Shown here piece by piece: positions 1 through 7,673 of a stretch of 64,000 nt of DNA. The position numbers and the translations under genes are program-made. The stretch spans positions 124,001 through 188,000 of the forward strand of contig JADJJE010000002.1 in the NCBI GenBank assembly GCA_016706685.1, in the 5' to 3' direction. The notes under the pieces were generated by a model. The model saw nothing but the letters and a program-made list of their open reading frames with translations, made no database searches and had not been told where the DNA came from. The first letter of the stretch is position 1, and each line of letters begins with the position of its first letter. Source of the stretch: Sandaracinaceae bacterium. GTDB lineage: Bacteria; Myxococcota_A; Polyangia; Polyangiales; Houyiibacteriaceae.

Positions 1-284
1 GCCACTCGCACCTGTGCAAGGTGTTCGGCCTGCGTCCGGGCGAAGTGCAGGAGCTGCCCGCCACCAAGTTCAAGCTGGAGAAGGGCACGCGCTACATCGT
101 CAGCGTCGGGTCCGTGGGCCAGCCGCGCGACTACGACAACCGCGCCAGCTACACCATCTACGACTCCGACGCGCGCACGTTCGAGTTCAAGCGCGTGGAG
201 TACGACATCGAGTCGGCGGCATCGAAGATCTTCGACAGCAGCCTCGAGCGGAACTTCGGCAACCGCCTGTTCATCGGCGTCTGA
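1..284 (+). CDS. Calcineurin-like metallophosphoesterase, C-terminal fragment (5' end outside window)
   Basis: The frame is open from base 3 and stops with TGA at 282-284, giving 93 visible residues. The first residues read HSHLCKVFG. With a preceding Gly, likely from the partial codon at the edge, this is the GHxH metal-binding motif near the C-terminus of calcineurin-like phosphoesterases. It is followed by the strand-loop VSVGSVGQPRD, the family's usual GSVGQPRD segment, and by a TFEFKRVEYD strand. The enzyme should hydrolyse a phosphoester at a two-metal centre in the cytoplasm. The substrate cannot be inferred because the N-terminal half is missing. It is convergent with the LuxC-family gene 28 bp downstream. 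Confidence 0.82.
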   Translation, partial: HSHLCKVFGLRPGEVQELPATKFKLEKGTRYIVSVGSVGQPRDYDNRASYTIYDSDARTFEFKRVEYDIESAASKIFDSSLERNFGNRLFIGV

Positions 285-311
285 GGTCCGAGGCCGTTCA
301 GCGGCCGCGCC

Positions 312-1553
312 TCAACGAGCCTGGTAGCGCACCAGCCCGTGCCACGCGGGCAGCCCGTCCCACACGCACGTGAAGGGCGGCGTCTGCATCTGCCCTGGGG
401 GGCACACGCGCGGCGCCACGGACGGTGGCAGGTCGCTCGCGAACCGCTTCCGGGCGTCTGAGTCTCCCGCGTGGCCCACCACCTTGAGGTGACGGCCCAG
501 GGAGGCCAGCTTGGACCTCAGCGCCGCCGGCTCCGAGTAGCTGTGCACCGCGATGTTGCGAAAGCCCGGCGTCGGACGCGCGCTCAGCTCACCCTCGTAG
601 GTGACCGACCAGCCGTCGCCCTCGAACAGGCGCCCCAGCGCCGCGCCCACCCCGCGGTACTGCAGCTGCTGCGCGCCGAGGTGGTGATCGATTGGCCCGC
701 GGGGCAGGGTGACTGCCACCTGGCGGAGCGCGTGGTGCAGGCGCTCGGCGAAGCGCTGCGGGGACACCCACCCGTTCTCCTGCACGTACAGGACCTGCGG
801 CGAGAGGCAGCCGCGCTGGTCGTACGCGGCCACGTCCAACGCGAAAGCGGCCGCGAGGGCGTCCACGGAGTCGTCGTCCGCGTTGGCGCTCGCTGCGAGG
901 ACACCCACCCCAAGCCCATGACCATGCTCGATACCCTGGACGCCGGGGGGAAGCTGGCGGCGGACCTCCGCACAGGTGTGGTCGCTGCCGTACGTGGAGA
1001 CCACGTCTACCGCACCCAGCAGCGCTTGGAGCGCATGCGCGCCATCGGTCGTGGTGGGGTCGATGGCCACGAGCGCGAGGCCCCGTGCGAGTGACTGCAT
1101 GGAGGGACACCCACCCGAGAGCAGGTCGTGGAGAAGCACGGCGAACGCCTGCTCACGGGAGGAGACGCGCGCCACGACGGGGACACCCATCAGAAGCGGC
1201 AGCAGCAGGGCGCGCGCCGGCGCGGTCAGCACGTTGCCGCTCAGCAAGACCGCAGCCAGCCCGACCGGCACCGTGCGGTGCCCCGGAAGCTCGGCGCTTG
1301 CCAGGAACGCGGTCAGCGCGGCAGGGGTGACGCTCTCGAACGTGGTGCGCAGCGCCCAGCGGGTCATCTCCGCCGAGAGGCCGCCGCTGATGGCGAGCGA
1401 CTGGACGTCGCCATGGTTCGCGAGCTCGAGGACGCCGCGCGCCAGGCCCGTCAGCGCGTCGATGCGCACGGCGGCGGGCAACGTGTGGAGCCCCGAGTCG
1501 CGCAGCAAGTCCGTCGCGTCTGGTTTCCGACCTCGTACTAGGACCATCGTCAT
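312..1553 (-). CDS. LuxC-family acyl-CoA reductase
   Basis: This 413-aa protein matches the LuxC family, which reduces acyl-CoA or an enzyme-bound acyl group to a long-chain aldehyde with NADPH. The expected catalytic cysteine is C249 in DQRGCLSPQ, and aldehyde-dehydrogenase-fold segments surround it (LLSGNVLTAP about 103-112, LMGVPVVARVSS about 121-132). The ATG at 1553 overlaps the stop of the upstream toxin-like gene by 4 nt, so it is translationally coupled to it. Its natural partner, the LuxE-like gene, lies further upstream on the same strand. Four copies of the dispersed GGACACCCACC-type motif lie inside the gene (762, 899, 1105, 1181) and encode GWVSPQ, GVGVLA, GGCPS and MGVPV. That suggests the sequence has been shaped by the repeat without losing function. 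Confidence 0.88.
   Translation of the reverse strand: MTMVLVRGRKPDATDLLRDSGLHTLPAAVRIDALTGLARGVLELANHGDVQSLAISGGLSAEMTRWALRTTFESVTPAALTAFLASAELPGHRTVPVGLAAVLLSGNVLTAPARALLLPLLMGVPVVARVSSREQAFAVLLHDLLSGGCPSMQSLARGLALVAIDPTTTDGAHALQALLGAVDVVSTYGSDHTCAEVRRQLPPGVQGIEHGHGLGVGVLAASANADDDSVDALAAAFALDVAAYDQRGCLSPQVLYVQENGWVSPQRFAERLHHALRQVAVTLPRGPIDHHLGAQQLQYRGVGAALGRLFEGDGWSVTYEGELSARPTPGFRNIAVHSYSEPAALRSKLASLGRHLKVVGHAGDSDARKRFASDLPPSVAPRVCPPGQMQTPPFTCVWDGLPAWHGLVRYQAR
762..1191 (+). repeat. Dispersed GGACACCCACC motif: four copies in the LuxC-like gene
   Basis: Cores at 762-773, 899-910, 1105-1116 and 1181-1191 (the last GGACACCCATC). Extended context often reads GAGGACACCCACCCGAG. All are in the coding sequence, read on the opposite strand. 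Confidence 0.85.
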
Positions 1554-1909
1554 GGCGCCTCCCCCAGCTCGCGAAGCAGCGCCGTCACCACCGCATCCGC
1601 GAGCCAGAACCCGTCGACACGCAGCTCGGCGATGACGGGGCCGGCCGACTCGATCAGACCGCGGCGCCTAGCGCCCGCGACGATTCCGAGCGTCCCGATC
1701 ACAGCGATGCCCCGTGAGCTGGCGACCGCGCGGCCCCGCCGCTCGTCGATGAGCAGCGCATCCGCTGACATCGCCTCCGCGAGGAGAATCGCAGCTGTCT
1801 CGCCGGGGGCCAGCTTCAGGTCATGGATTTCAGGGTCTGCTGCCAACTCGAGCCAGGACGCTGACTGGACCGCATGCAGCACCGGCGACGTGTCCGCGAT
1901 GACTATCAA
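1550..1909 (-). CDS. DUF3368-type PIN-like toxin, internally shortened
   Basis: This 119-aa protein has the DUF3368/PIN-like start (IVIADTSPVLHA) and the later conserved block: PGETAAILLAEAM, ADALLIDERRGR, AVIGTLGIVAGAR, RGLI. These supply the acidic residues of a PIN ribonuclease fold. Family members are usually around 150-160 aa. Here the helix-strand region between the first motif and the SWLEL segment is missing, so a deletion of about 35 residues is likely (inference). It overlaps the antitoxin-like gene at its 5' end and luxC-like at its 3' end, each by 4 nt. It may be an inactive relic kept for coupling, or a short but active toxin. Confidence 0.72.
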   Translation of the reverse strand: MIVIADTSPVLHAVQSASWLELAADPEIHDLKLAPGETAAILLAEAMSADALLIDERRGRAVASSRGIAVIGTLGIVAGARRRGLIESAGPVIAELRVDGFWLADAVVTALLRELGEAP

Positions 1910-2184
1910 CGGTGCTGTTCGTGGAGCTTGTGAAGCTTGTTCAGAGTGTCGAGGTCGTCCGTGACGTCGGCCGGCTCGTACCGCACCACCGCGATCCCGT
2001 GATCGCGAGCCAGGTCGAGGAGACGGTCCGGCGCGACATCGAGCGCGCGCGCCGCGGCGCGCCAGGTCATCCGCTCCGAGCGCACCGCGTCGAGGATGAG
2101 AAGCAGGCGCGCCAGGTCAGCCGTGCTCGCGTCGGCGAGCGCCGAAGGAACGCTGATGGTGAGGCTGACCGACGCGGCATCCAT
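1906..2184 (-). CDS. UPF0175-family antitoxin
   Basis: This 92-aa protein resembles UPF0175 antitoxins. It has a short N-terminal strand (SLTISVPSAL), a small helical DNA-binding part (AARALDVAPDRLLDLARDHG) and a C-terminal tail that normally contacts the toxin (VVRYEPADVTDDLDTL). It is the upstream partner of the DUF3368-type gene with a 4-nt overlap, the standard order for this type II toxin-antitoxin family. It probably binds its own promoter in the 84-bp gap behind the LuxE-like gene. The pair sits between luxE-like and luxC-like genes that would otherwise be neighbours, so it looks like an insertion into an existing operon. Confidence 0.75.
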   Translation of the reverse strand: MDAASVSLTISVPSALADASTADLARLLLILDAVRSERMTWRAAARALDVAPDRLLDLARDHGIAVVRYEPADVTDDLDTLNKLHKLHEQHR

Positions 2185-2268
2185 GTCGCCATGCTAAGGC
2201 CCGGAATCCTGAGTGGCAACCGCGCCAGGGACCCACCTCTTCACACGGAGGTGTCCTCGGAGGTGGCC

Positions 2269-3435
2269 TCAGTCACGCCCACGAGCACTCAGCGCCTCCT
2301 CGACGGCCAGTGAACAGCCCCGCAGCGTGGCACCCGACGCCCGCCCGTGGAGGTCCACCCCGCGAGCACCGTCTCGCGCGGCGGACGCGAGGTCCGAGGT
2401 CAGGATGGCCGACACCGAGTCCAGGTTGGCGGCGTCGTCGATACGGAGGACACCCACCTGACCCTGTGGGACGGGCGCCAGGGTCTCGGGGTCCACGGGC
2501 GTGGCGCGCACCCAGGGCGGCGGGACCAAGTGGCGACGAGGCTGCGGGTGGCCCGCGACGCGGTCGCTCAGGGAGGCCTCGTACAGCTGTGAGCTGAGCT
2601 CGGTCATGCCGTACTCCGCCACGATGAAGTCCTCCGGGATGGCGTAGCGCGCGCTCAGGAGCTGCCGCAGCGTGGCGGGCTCGACCTCGCGCGAGCGCCC
2701 CTTGTAGCCCCCCGTCTGCATGATGCGGCTGCCCGCGGGAAGCTCGAAGCGGTGGGTGTCGAGCGCGTCCTCGGCGAACACGAACGCGAACGAGGTGCCC
2801 AGCAGCGCGACGGGGGTTCCCGCTTGCTGAGCCGTCAGCAGGGCGGCTGTCAGCGCGGCGTGGTCGAGGGTGTCGTCGCGCATGCACCAGGTGGCGGGAC
2901 CGGTCCCGAACCACGTCTCGAAGCGCTCGAGCATGTAGGAGAGGGAGCTCTCGGGGACACGCACCGGATGGGCGGCCAGCATCACCAGCGCCATGCGTGG
3001 CACGTCGGGGAAGAGCATGCGGCGCGCGTGCGCCTCGGCGGCCGCGTCATAGAGCGCGAGATCGCGGAAGGCGTGGGTGCCCCGGGCGCCACTGGTGGTC
3101 CCGGAGGTGCGGAACAGGTGGGTGTCCTCGGAGGACGGATGTGCCGCCACGCGGGTGTAGCGGAACACGTCGGTGGGCATGGCCGGCGCCCAACCGAGCG
3201 GGTGAGGGCGGCCGTCTTGTGCCTGACAGAGGCGCTGGTACGGCTCGACGTGCTCGGCTTGGAAGGCCGCCAGGTCGCGGAGGAGGGAGTCCAGGTGGGT
3301 GTCCTGCGAGGCCACCTTCGCGCCCGTTGGGTGGGTGTCCCCCGAGGTGCCCGAGGCGCCCGACGCGATGAAGGCGGAGATTCGCCCGGCCAGCTCGGCT
3401 CGTGCGGTCTCGTGGGTGGGGCTCACGGTGCTCAA
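2269..3435 (-). CDS. LuxE-family acyl-protein synthetase
   Basis: This 388-aa adenylate-forming enzyme belongs to the LuxE family, which activates a fatty acid as acyl-AMP and passes it to an enzyme thiol for LuxC-type reduction. The AMP-binding loop is RTSGTTSGARGTHAF (about 109-123). The conserved LGTSFAFVF and TGGYKGRSREV segments, and VAEYGMTELSSQLY near the C-terminus, are also clear. The start at 3435 is TTG and overlaps the aminotransferase stop (TTGA); a GTG at 3426 is the alternative. Copies of the dispersed motif encode GDTHPT (about 32-37), QDTHLD (44-49), SEDTHLF (102-108) and GVLRI near the C-terminus. The first two look like insertions in a poorly conserved N-terminal region. 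Confidence 0.87.
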   Translation of the reverse strand: MSTVSPTHETARAELAGRISAFIASGASGTSGDTHPTGAKVASQDTHLDSLLRDLAAFQAEHVEPYQRLCQAQDGRPHPLGWAPAMPTDVFRYTRVAAHPSSEDTHLFRTSGTTSGARGTHAFRDLALYDAAAEAHARRMLFPDVPRMALVMLAAHPVRVPESSLSYMLERFETWFGTGPATWCMRDDTLDHAALTAALLTAQQAGTPVALLGTSFAFVFAEDALDTHRFELPAGSRIMQTGGYKGRSREVEPATLRQLLSARYAIPEDFIVAEYGMTELSSQLYEASLSDRVAGHPQPRRHLVPPPWVRATPVDPETLAPVPQGQVGVLRIDDAANLDSVSAILTSDLASAARDGARGVDLHGRASGATLRGCSLAVEEALSARGRD

Positions 3436-4097
3436 GGGGCACCCATCACGGTGGCGAGGGTCTCGACCAGCCCTGCGAGCTGCTCGTCCGTGACGGTGAG
3501 CGGCGGAACGAACTGCAGCACCGACGCATCTGCGCCCGCGGGCAGCACCAGGTACCCGCGCTGCAGGAGGGCGTGCACCAGCGCGAGCGTTCGCTTGGCG
3601 GGGCCGATGTGGAGCGCCAGCAGCAGCCCGGCACCGCGCACCGGGCCGAGGCCACGCTCACTCAGCATCTCGGTCAGGCGGACCCCTGCCGCCGCACCAC
3701 GCGCGATCAGGTCTTCACTGTCGAGCACGTCGAGCACCGCCAGCGCGGCTGCCGCACCCAGGGGGTGTCCAAAGAACGTCCCCGTGTGCAGTGCCTCGCC
3801 TTCGGGCGCGCCCCAGGCCTGCATGACGGCGGCGTCGCCGAGGCAAGCGGACACCGGGAGACCGCCTCCCAGCGCCTTCCCGATGCAGATGATGTGCGGC
3901 TCCGTCTCGCGCAGGCTGTACAGCAGCTCGCCGCAGCGGCCCAGGCCCGTCAGGATCTCGTCGGCGATCAGGAGCGCGCCGTGCTGCTCACACACGCCCT
4001 GGAGGGCTTCCAAGAAGCCGCGGGGCGGGATGCGCACGCCGCCGCGACCTTGGATGGGCTCCACCAAGATGGCGCCGGGCCGCTCGGATGGGTGTCC
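2448..4097. repeat. Dispersed motif: five copies across the LuxE-like and aminotransferase genes
   Basis: Cores at 2448-2459 (GGACACCCACCT), 3117-3127, 3294-3304, 3329-3340 (GGGTGGGTGTCC) and 4087-4097 (GATGGGTGTCC). Both orientations occur. A decayed copy may lie near 2230-2262. Confidence 0.85.
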
Positions 4098-4760
4098 CTC
4101 GAAGAGGCGCCGCACGGGCGCGAGCGCGTCTTCGAGCGGGCAGGACTCTGCGGGCCACGGAACGATGTGCGCGTGCGGGTTGAGCTGCGCCGCGAAGGGA
4201 CGCCGGAAGCCCTCCGAGTAGCCACACAGCGCGAGTGGGCCGTGGGCCAGGCCGTGGTACCCGCCCTCGAAGCCGACGACGCCGGGCCGACCCGTGGCGA
4301 GCGCAGCGGTCTTGAGCGCGGCCTCGATGGCGTCACTGCCCGAGAGCCCGAGGATGACGCGCGACTCGCGCCAGGGACCGAGCTTGGCCAGGCGCTCCAG
4401 CAACGTGATCTTCACGTCCGATGGGTAAACGTCGCCGAGGCCATGGATGAGCCGCTGGGACTGCGCGGTGATCGCCTCGACCACACGCGGGTGCCGATGG
4501 CCCACGGCCGCCACACCGAAGCCGCTGGTGAAGTCCACGTAGCGGTTCCCGTCGGCGTCTTCCACGTTGGCTCCGACGGCCGCGGTCCACACGATGGGGT
4601 CTGTCGGGGCGCCGCTCAGCTCCGCACGTCGGGCTCGCCTCGCGGTGAAGGCGGGGCACTCCGAGCGCGCGAGCGCGTCTACCCAGGCAAGACCGCGGCG
4701 GCCGGGCACGGCGCTGACGATGCCAGGCAGCCGCAGGCCTTCGCACGTGCTCGAGCTCAC
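3432..4760 (-). CDS. Class III PLP-dependent aminotransferase
   Basis: The 442-aa protein is a fold-type I, class III aminotransferase. LIADEILTGLGR (about 264-275) carries the Asp that binds the PLP pyridine nitrogen (D267), and CIGKALGGGLP carries the Schiff-base lysine K295. The cofactor phosphate-binding GSDAIEAAL is near 141-149, and FEGGYHG near 164-170 stacks on PLP. It starts at GTG 4760, overlapping the upstream gene by 4 nt, and is coupled to the LuxE-like gene downstream. In this context it may transaminate an aldehyde from LuxC/LuxE to an amine, or a keto acid precursor; that role is inference. One dispersed-motif copy encodes FEGHPSE (220-226). Confidence 0.88.
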   Translation of the reverse strand: MSSSTCEGLRLPGIVSAVPGRRGLAWVDALARSECPAFTARRARRAELSGAPTDPIVWTAAVGANVEDADGNRYVDFTSGFGVAAVGHRHPRVVEAITAQSQRLIHGLGDVYPSDVKITLLERLAKLGPWRESRVILGLSGSDAIEAALKTAALATGRPGVVGFEGGYHGLAHGPLALCGYSEGFRRPFAAQLNPHAHIVPWPAESCPLEDALAPVRRLFEGHPSERPGAILVEPIQGRGGVRIPPRGFLEALQGVCEQHGALLIADEILTGLGRCGELLYSLRETEPHIICIGKALGGGLPVSACLGDAAVMQAWGAPEGEALHTGTFFGHPLGAAAALAVLDVLDSEDLIARGAAAGVRLTEMLSERGLGPVRGAGLLLALHIGPAKRTLALVHALLQRGYLVLPAGADASVLQFVPPLTVTDEQLAGLVETLATVMGAP

Positions 4761-5212
4761 CTCGGGCTCGTCTGCGCCAGGGGTGCGATGAAGATGGCCG
4801 AGTTGTGCTCGTTCTCACGGCACTCGACCGACACGATCCAGACGCGACCACGCGTCGCTTCGTGAATCCACGCTGCTGCGTGCTCGTACACGAAGTGCGC
4901 CGTGCCCTCGCAGCTGACATCGGGCAGCAGGTTCAAGCGGGCGCCACCTCGCGCTTCGATGTCCCGGAACTGCGGGATCAACGGGTCGCTCGTGTCCAAC
5001 AGGAGGGTGTGGTCGAACTGCTGGTCGAGCCACGCCTTGAGCGGCTTGAGCGCGCCGAACTCCATGACGAAGCCGTTCTCGTCGCGGGTGCTGGACTCGA
5101 ACCAGAACGTGAACTCGCGGCTGTAGCCGTGCACGTGGGCGCAGTGTCCGGTGTGTCGCCACTTGCGATGGGCGCACGAGAAGCCACGAAACGTCTTGGA
5201 AGAGCGGTACAC
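4757..5212 (-). CDS. 6-pyruvoyl-tetrahydropterin synthase / QueD-like protein
   Basis: This 151-aa protein has the T-fold pattern of PTPS/QueD enzymes. The zinc-binding histidines are in CAHRKWRHTGHCAHVHG, FDHTLLL supplies the catalytic His-Asp region, and the C-terminal block is CRENEHNSA, where Glu anchors the pterin. Such enzymes act on dihydroneopterin triphosphate in queuosine or pterin synthesis. The start is GTG 5212. It is the first gene of the minus-strand LuxE/LuxC run and overlaps the aminotransferase start. Why a pterin-type enzyme leads this operon is unclear; no other queuosine gene is nearby. Confidence 0.85.
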   Translation of the reverse strand: MYRSSKTFRGFSCAHRKWRHTGHCAHVHGYSREFTFWFESSTRDENGFVMEFGALKPLKAWLDQQFDHTLLLDTSDPLIPQFRDIEARGGARLNLLPDVSCEGTAHFVYEHAAAWIHEATRGRVWIVSVECRENEHNSAIFIAPLAQTSPR

Positions 5213-5275
5213 GCGGCAACGATATCAGGCGCGGCCGTCCTTGCCAGAGGCCGCCCGTTTGCGCACCCTCGGGGC

Positions 5276-5632
5276 ATGATCGTCGTCACCAATCGCATCC
5301 CCGTGGCCGAGGGCCACGAGATCGACTTCGAGGACCGCTTCCGCAAGCGCGTCCACCTGGTCGACCAGAGCCCGGGCTTCGTCCGCAACGAGGTGCATCG
5401 CCCGCGCCCCGTGAAGTTCTCGCACGAGACGGGCGGCTTCGAGCCCGACCCGGAGGCCGCCGGCTACTACGAGGTCAAGACCTGGTGGCGCTCGCTCGCC
5501 GATTTCACCGCCTGGACCAAGAGCGAGGCGTTCCGCGAGGCCCACCGCAACCGTGCGCCGCAGGAGATGTTCCGCGGGCCCAACGTGCTGGAGGTGCACG
5601 AGTGCTTCCTGAGCACGGACCTCGAGGTCTAG
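5276..5632 (+). CDS. ABM-domain heme-degrading-type monooxygenase
   Basis: A 118-aa protein of the antibiotic-biosynthesis monooxygenase (ABM) superfamily, closest in layout to IsdG/HmoB-like proteins. It starts MIVVTNRIPVAEGHE, has the central VKTWWRSLADFTAWTKSEAFREAHR helix region with the conserved W and F-x-x-W, and ends in a VLEVHECF strand. The ATG at 5276 is chosen because the product then matches the size of the family; the frame is open further upstream. These proteins form ferredoxin-like dimers and may degrade heme or oxidise small aromatics. The gene converges on the TPR gene, sharing the CTAG stop sequence. Confidence 0.8.
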   Translation: MIVVTNRIPVAEGHEIDFEDRFRKRVHLVDQSPGFVRNEVHRPRPVKFSHETGGFEPDPEAAGYYEVKTWWRSLADFTAWTKSEAFREAHRNRAPQEMFRGPNVLEVHECFLSTDLEV

Positions 5633-6873
5633 TCGACCAGCGGAGCCCACTCCTGAAACCTGCGCTCTTCCGCCTCGTCGAACACACCGGCTGCGCGCGA
5701 CAGCTCGGGGCACGCCACACGCAGCGCGGGGGTCCGAGCCAGCGCGCTGTCGAGGGCCTTCCGCAACTCGGCAGGGGGAATGTCCCGGGGAGCCATCAGC
5801 GCACCCACCACGTTGGTGTGCTGTTCTGTGTGCGAGTACAAGACGGCATCGCCCGGCAGGAGCTTGCTCGCGACCATGTCCTGCTGCGGCTCCCGTTGCT
5901 CTCCGGCGAAGGGATAGCGCTGATAGTGACGGCGCTCGAGTGTCATGAGGTGCGGAAACACGGGCACCTCCCGACCGCCCACCTCGTGTCGTTCGATGGG
6001 TGCCCCGTCGAAGACGACCACGTCACCGTAGTCCACGCCCAGGTCTCGAGTGAGAACGCTTCGAACGATGCCGTGGGCCGCCCCGATGCGCTCGAGCCAC
6101 ACCGTCTCCTCTCCGCCGGGGTCGTCCTGCTGGGAGTCCCGCTCCGCGACGGGCCGTTCTGCCACACGAAACATGCAGGTCGGAAACGTCCCCTCGGCGC
6201 GTCCAGCGGGCGAGAGCTCGAGCTTCAGTCCGAGTCCCCGAAAGGTCTCGAGCGCGAGCGCGCCCTGAGCGCTGGCCGTCGCGGCGATGCCTACGTTCCA
6301 CTTCGCTCCGTCGTTCTGCATTCCCAACGCGAGGGCCTGGCGGTTGTCCTCCACGGACTCCTCGAACCGCCCTCGTGTCTTGTAGAACAGGCCACGGTTG
6401 TAGCGGTGGTTGGGGTTGTCCGGCTCGAGGGAGATGGCAGCGGCGAAGGCGCCTTCCGCGACCTCGTCGAATGACCGCCCGCCCCGATGGGCGGCGCTCG
6501 CGAGCGCTGCGGCCAGCTGCGCGTTCGACGGTTCGAGCGCGCAGCATTGCTGCAGCCGACCGACGAGGTCGGTGAAGAATCTCGGAGCGACCGGCGCCGC
6601 GTTCAGGTCGTCGATGTTCACCACGGCGGCCGCGGCGCGCCCGATCTGCGCGAGGAGCTCGTGGTCTGCCTGCGCGAGGAGGTCGCTCAGGAGCTTCTCC
6701 GACTCCTCGAAGTCGAACAACGACTCTCCGACGAGGTCCACCAAGGCCACCGCGGCTGCGCTGTGGTGTTGGGCCTCTGCGATGAGCGGGGCAGCGAGCG
6801 TGAGCGCCTCGGCGCAGCTGGTCGCGGCGCGCACGGCGGCAGAGTAGCGTTCGATGTCGGCGTTCGAGGTCAT
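5629..6873 (-). CDS. TPR-containing hypothetical protein
   Basis: A 414-aa cytoplasmic protein with no signal peptide. A TPR-like unit lies near residues 165-215 (FAAAISLEPDNPNHRYNRGL, then FEESVEDNRQALALG), preceded by an Ala-rich helical N-terminus. The C-terminal half is a different, beta-rich domain with RDLGVDYGDVVVFDGAPIER and FPHLMTLERRHYQRYPFAGE that I do not recognise. The start at ATG 6873 (MTSNADIERYS) has a GAGGA ribosome-binding site about ten bases upstream; the open frame runs further 5' but that part has no coding character. Function unknown; TPR content implies protein-protein contacts. Confidence 0.75.
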   Translation of the reverse strand: MTSNADIERYSAAVRAATSCAEALTLAAPLIAEAQHHSAAAVALVDLVGESLFDFEESEKLLSDLLAQADHELLAQIGRAAAAVVNIDDLNAAPVAPRFFTDLVGRLQQCCALEPSNAQLAAALASAAHRGGRSFDEVAEGAFAAAISLEPDNPNHRYNRGLFYKTRGRFEESVEDNRQALALGMQNDGAKWNVGIAATASAQGALALETFRGLGLKLELSPAGRAEGTFPTCMFRVAERPVAERDSQQDDPGGEETVWLERIGAAHGIVRSVLTRDLGVDYGDVVVFDGAPIERHEVGGREVPVFPHLMTLERRHYQRYPFAGEQREPQQDMVASKLLPGDAVLYSHTEQHTNVVGALMAPRDIPPAELRKALDSALARTPALRVACPELSRAAGVFDEAEERRFQEWAPLVD

Positions 6874-6932
6874 TCGGCTCGTCTTCCTCCGTGGGGTCAG
6901 CGCTGGGCGTGCCACGGTATCAGTTCGTTCTA

Positions 6933-7673
6933 TCACTGCAGACTTCGCGCGCGCCGCTTGAACCGCACCAGCGCTGCGCTCAGCAGCAAGGCGATGCACA
7001 ACCCGGCCACCCACGGGAGCACCAGCACTACCTGCTCTTGCAACCGGCGGGGACGCTCGGGCACGCGCACGCGCACCATGAACTCCCCCGGAAGCGGCAT
7101 CCCGCGATGCACCGACGCATGCTCGAGGGCTTCCGTCGCTTCCTCACCGAGCCCGCTCGCCACCAGCACGGCCCCATCACGGGCGCGGAACGAATAGTCC
7201 GTGCGGTCGAAGGGGTCGGTGGGCATCCCGTCGCGGATGACCACCGTCTGCTCACCCCCATCGAGGTCGAACGTCCCGATCATCTCCACGGCACCGTCGG
7301 TCGCCACGATCGGACCGATGGGCTGCATGAAGGGCTCGGCGTACTCGACGGGCACGCGCCTCCCGTCGACCTCCACGGTGAGCTCCTCGCGAAGCCCGGC
7401 CCCCCACAGCGCCATGTAGGCGTCGCGCTCCTCGGGGGACACGAGCCCGTTCCCGTCCTCGTCCGCCTCCTGCATCAAGCGGGAGGTCTCGCGCGCTCCG
7501 AGGGTCAGCGACACCACGAGCCGCACCCGGTACCCGGACACGTCCACCTTCAGGTAGCGCTCCGCCTGCTGCACCAAGTGACCGAGGTGCGCGTGCGCGA
7601 CGGAAGCGTCCAAGAGCAGCAGGGTCATGCACGCCACCCGCAGGCTCCGGCCCAGCCATGGGTGGGGGCTCAA
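6933..7673 (-). CDS. Secreted/membrane protein with EF-hand, HupE-N-terminal-like
   Basis: The 246-aa protein has a signal peptide ending near SVAHA-HLGH, a periplasmic domain, and a C-terminal transmembrane helix (about 215-235) followed by a basic stop-transfer tail (RFKRRARS). An EF-hand loop, DEDGNGLVSPEE (71-82), has ligands at the canonical positions, so calcium binding is likely. The start AHAHLGHLVQQAERYLKVD resembles the His-leading periplasmic domains fused to HupE/UreJ-type metal permeases, but no permease domain follows. Start is TTG 7673, coupled (TTGA) to the end of the aminopeptidase gene. Role unknown, possibly metal-linked. Confidence 0.72.
   Translation of the reverse strand: MSPHPWLGRSLRVACMTLLLLDASVAHAHLGHLVQQAERYLKVDVSGYRVRLVVSLTLGARETSRLMQEADEDGNGLVSPEERDAYMALWGAGLREELTVEVDGRRVPVEYAEPFMQPIGPIVATDGAVEMIGTFDLDGGEQTVVIRDGMPTDPFDRTDYSFRARDGAVLVASGLGEEATEALEHASVHRGMPLPGEFMVRVRVPERPRRLQEQVVLVLPWVAGLCIALLLSAALVRFKRRARSLQ

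Noticed and set aside
2221..2268. Further motif copy (ACGGAGGTGTCCTCGGAGG)
   Set aside because: It lacks the GGGTGTCC core. It could be a decayed copy but cannot be counted.
4805..5632. A 275-aa frame for the monooxygenase gene
   Set aside because: Only the last 118 codons match the family; the upstream part overlaps the QueD-like gene on the other strand.
6900..6932. Sigma54-type promoter (TGGCAC element) upstream of the TPR gene
   Set aside because: The TTGC element at the required -12 spacing is missing.
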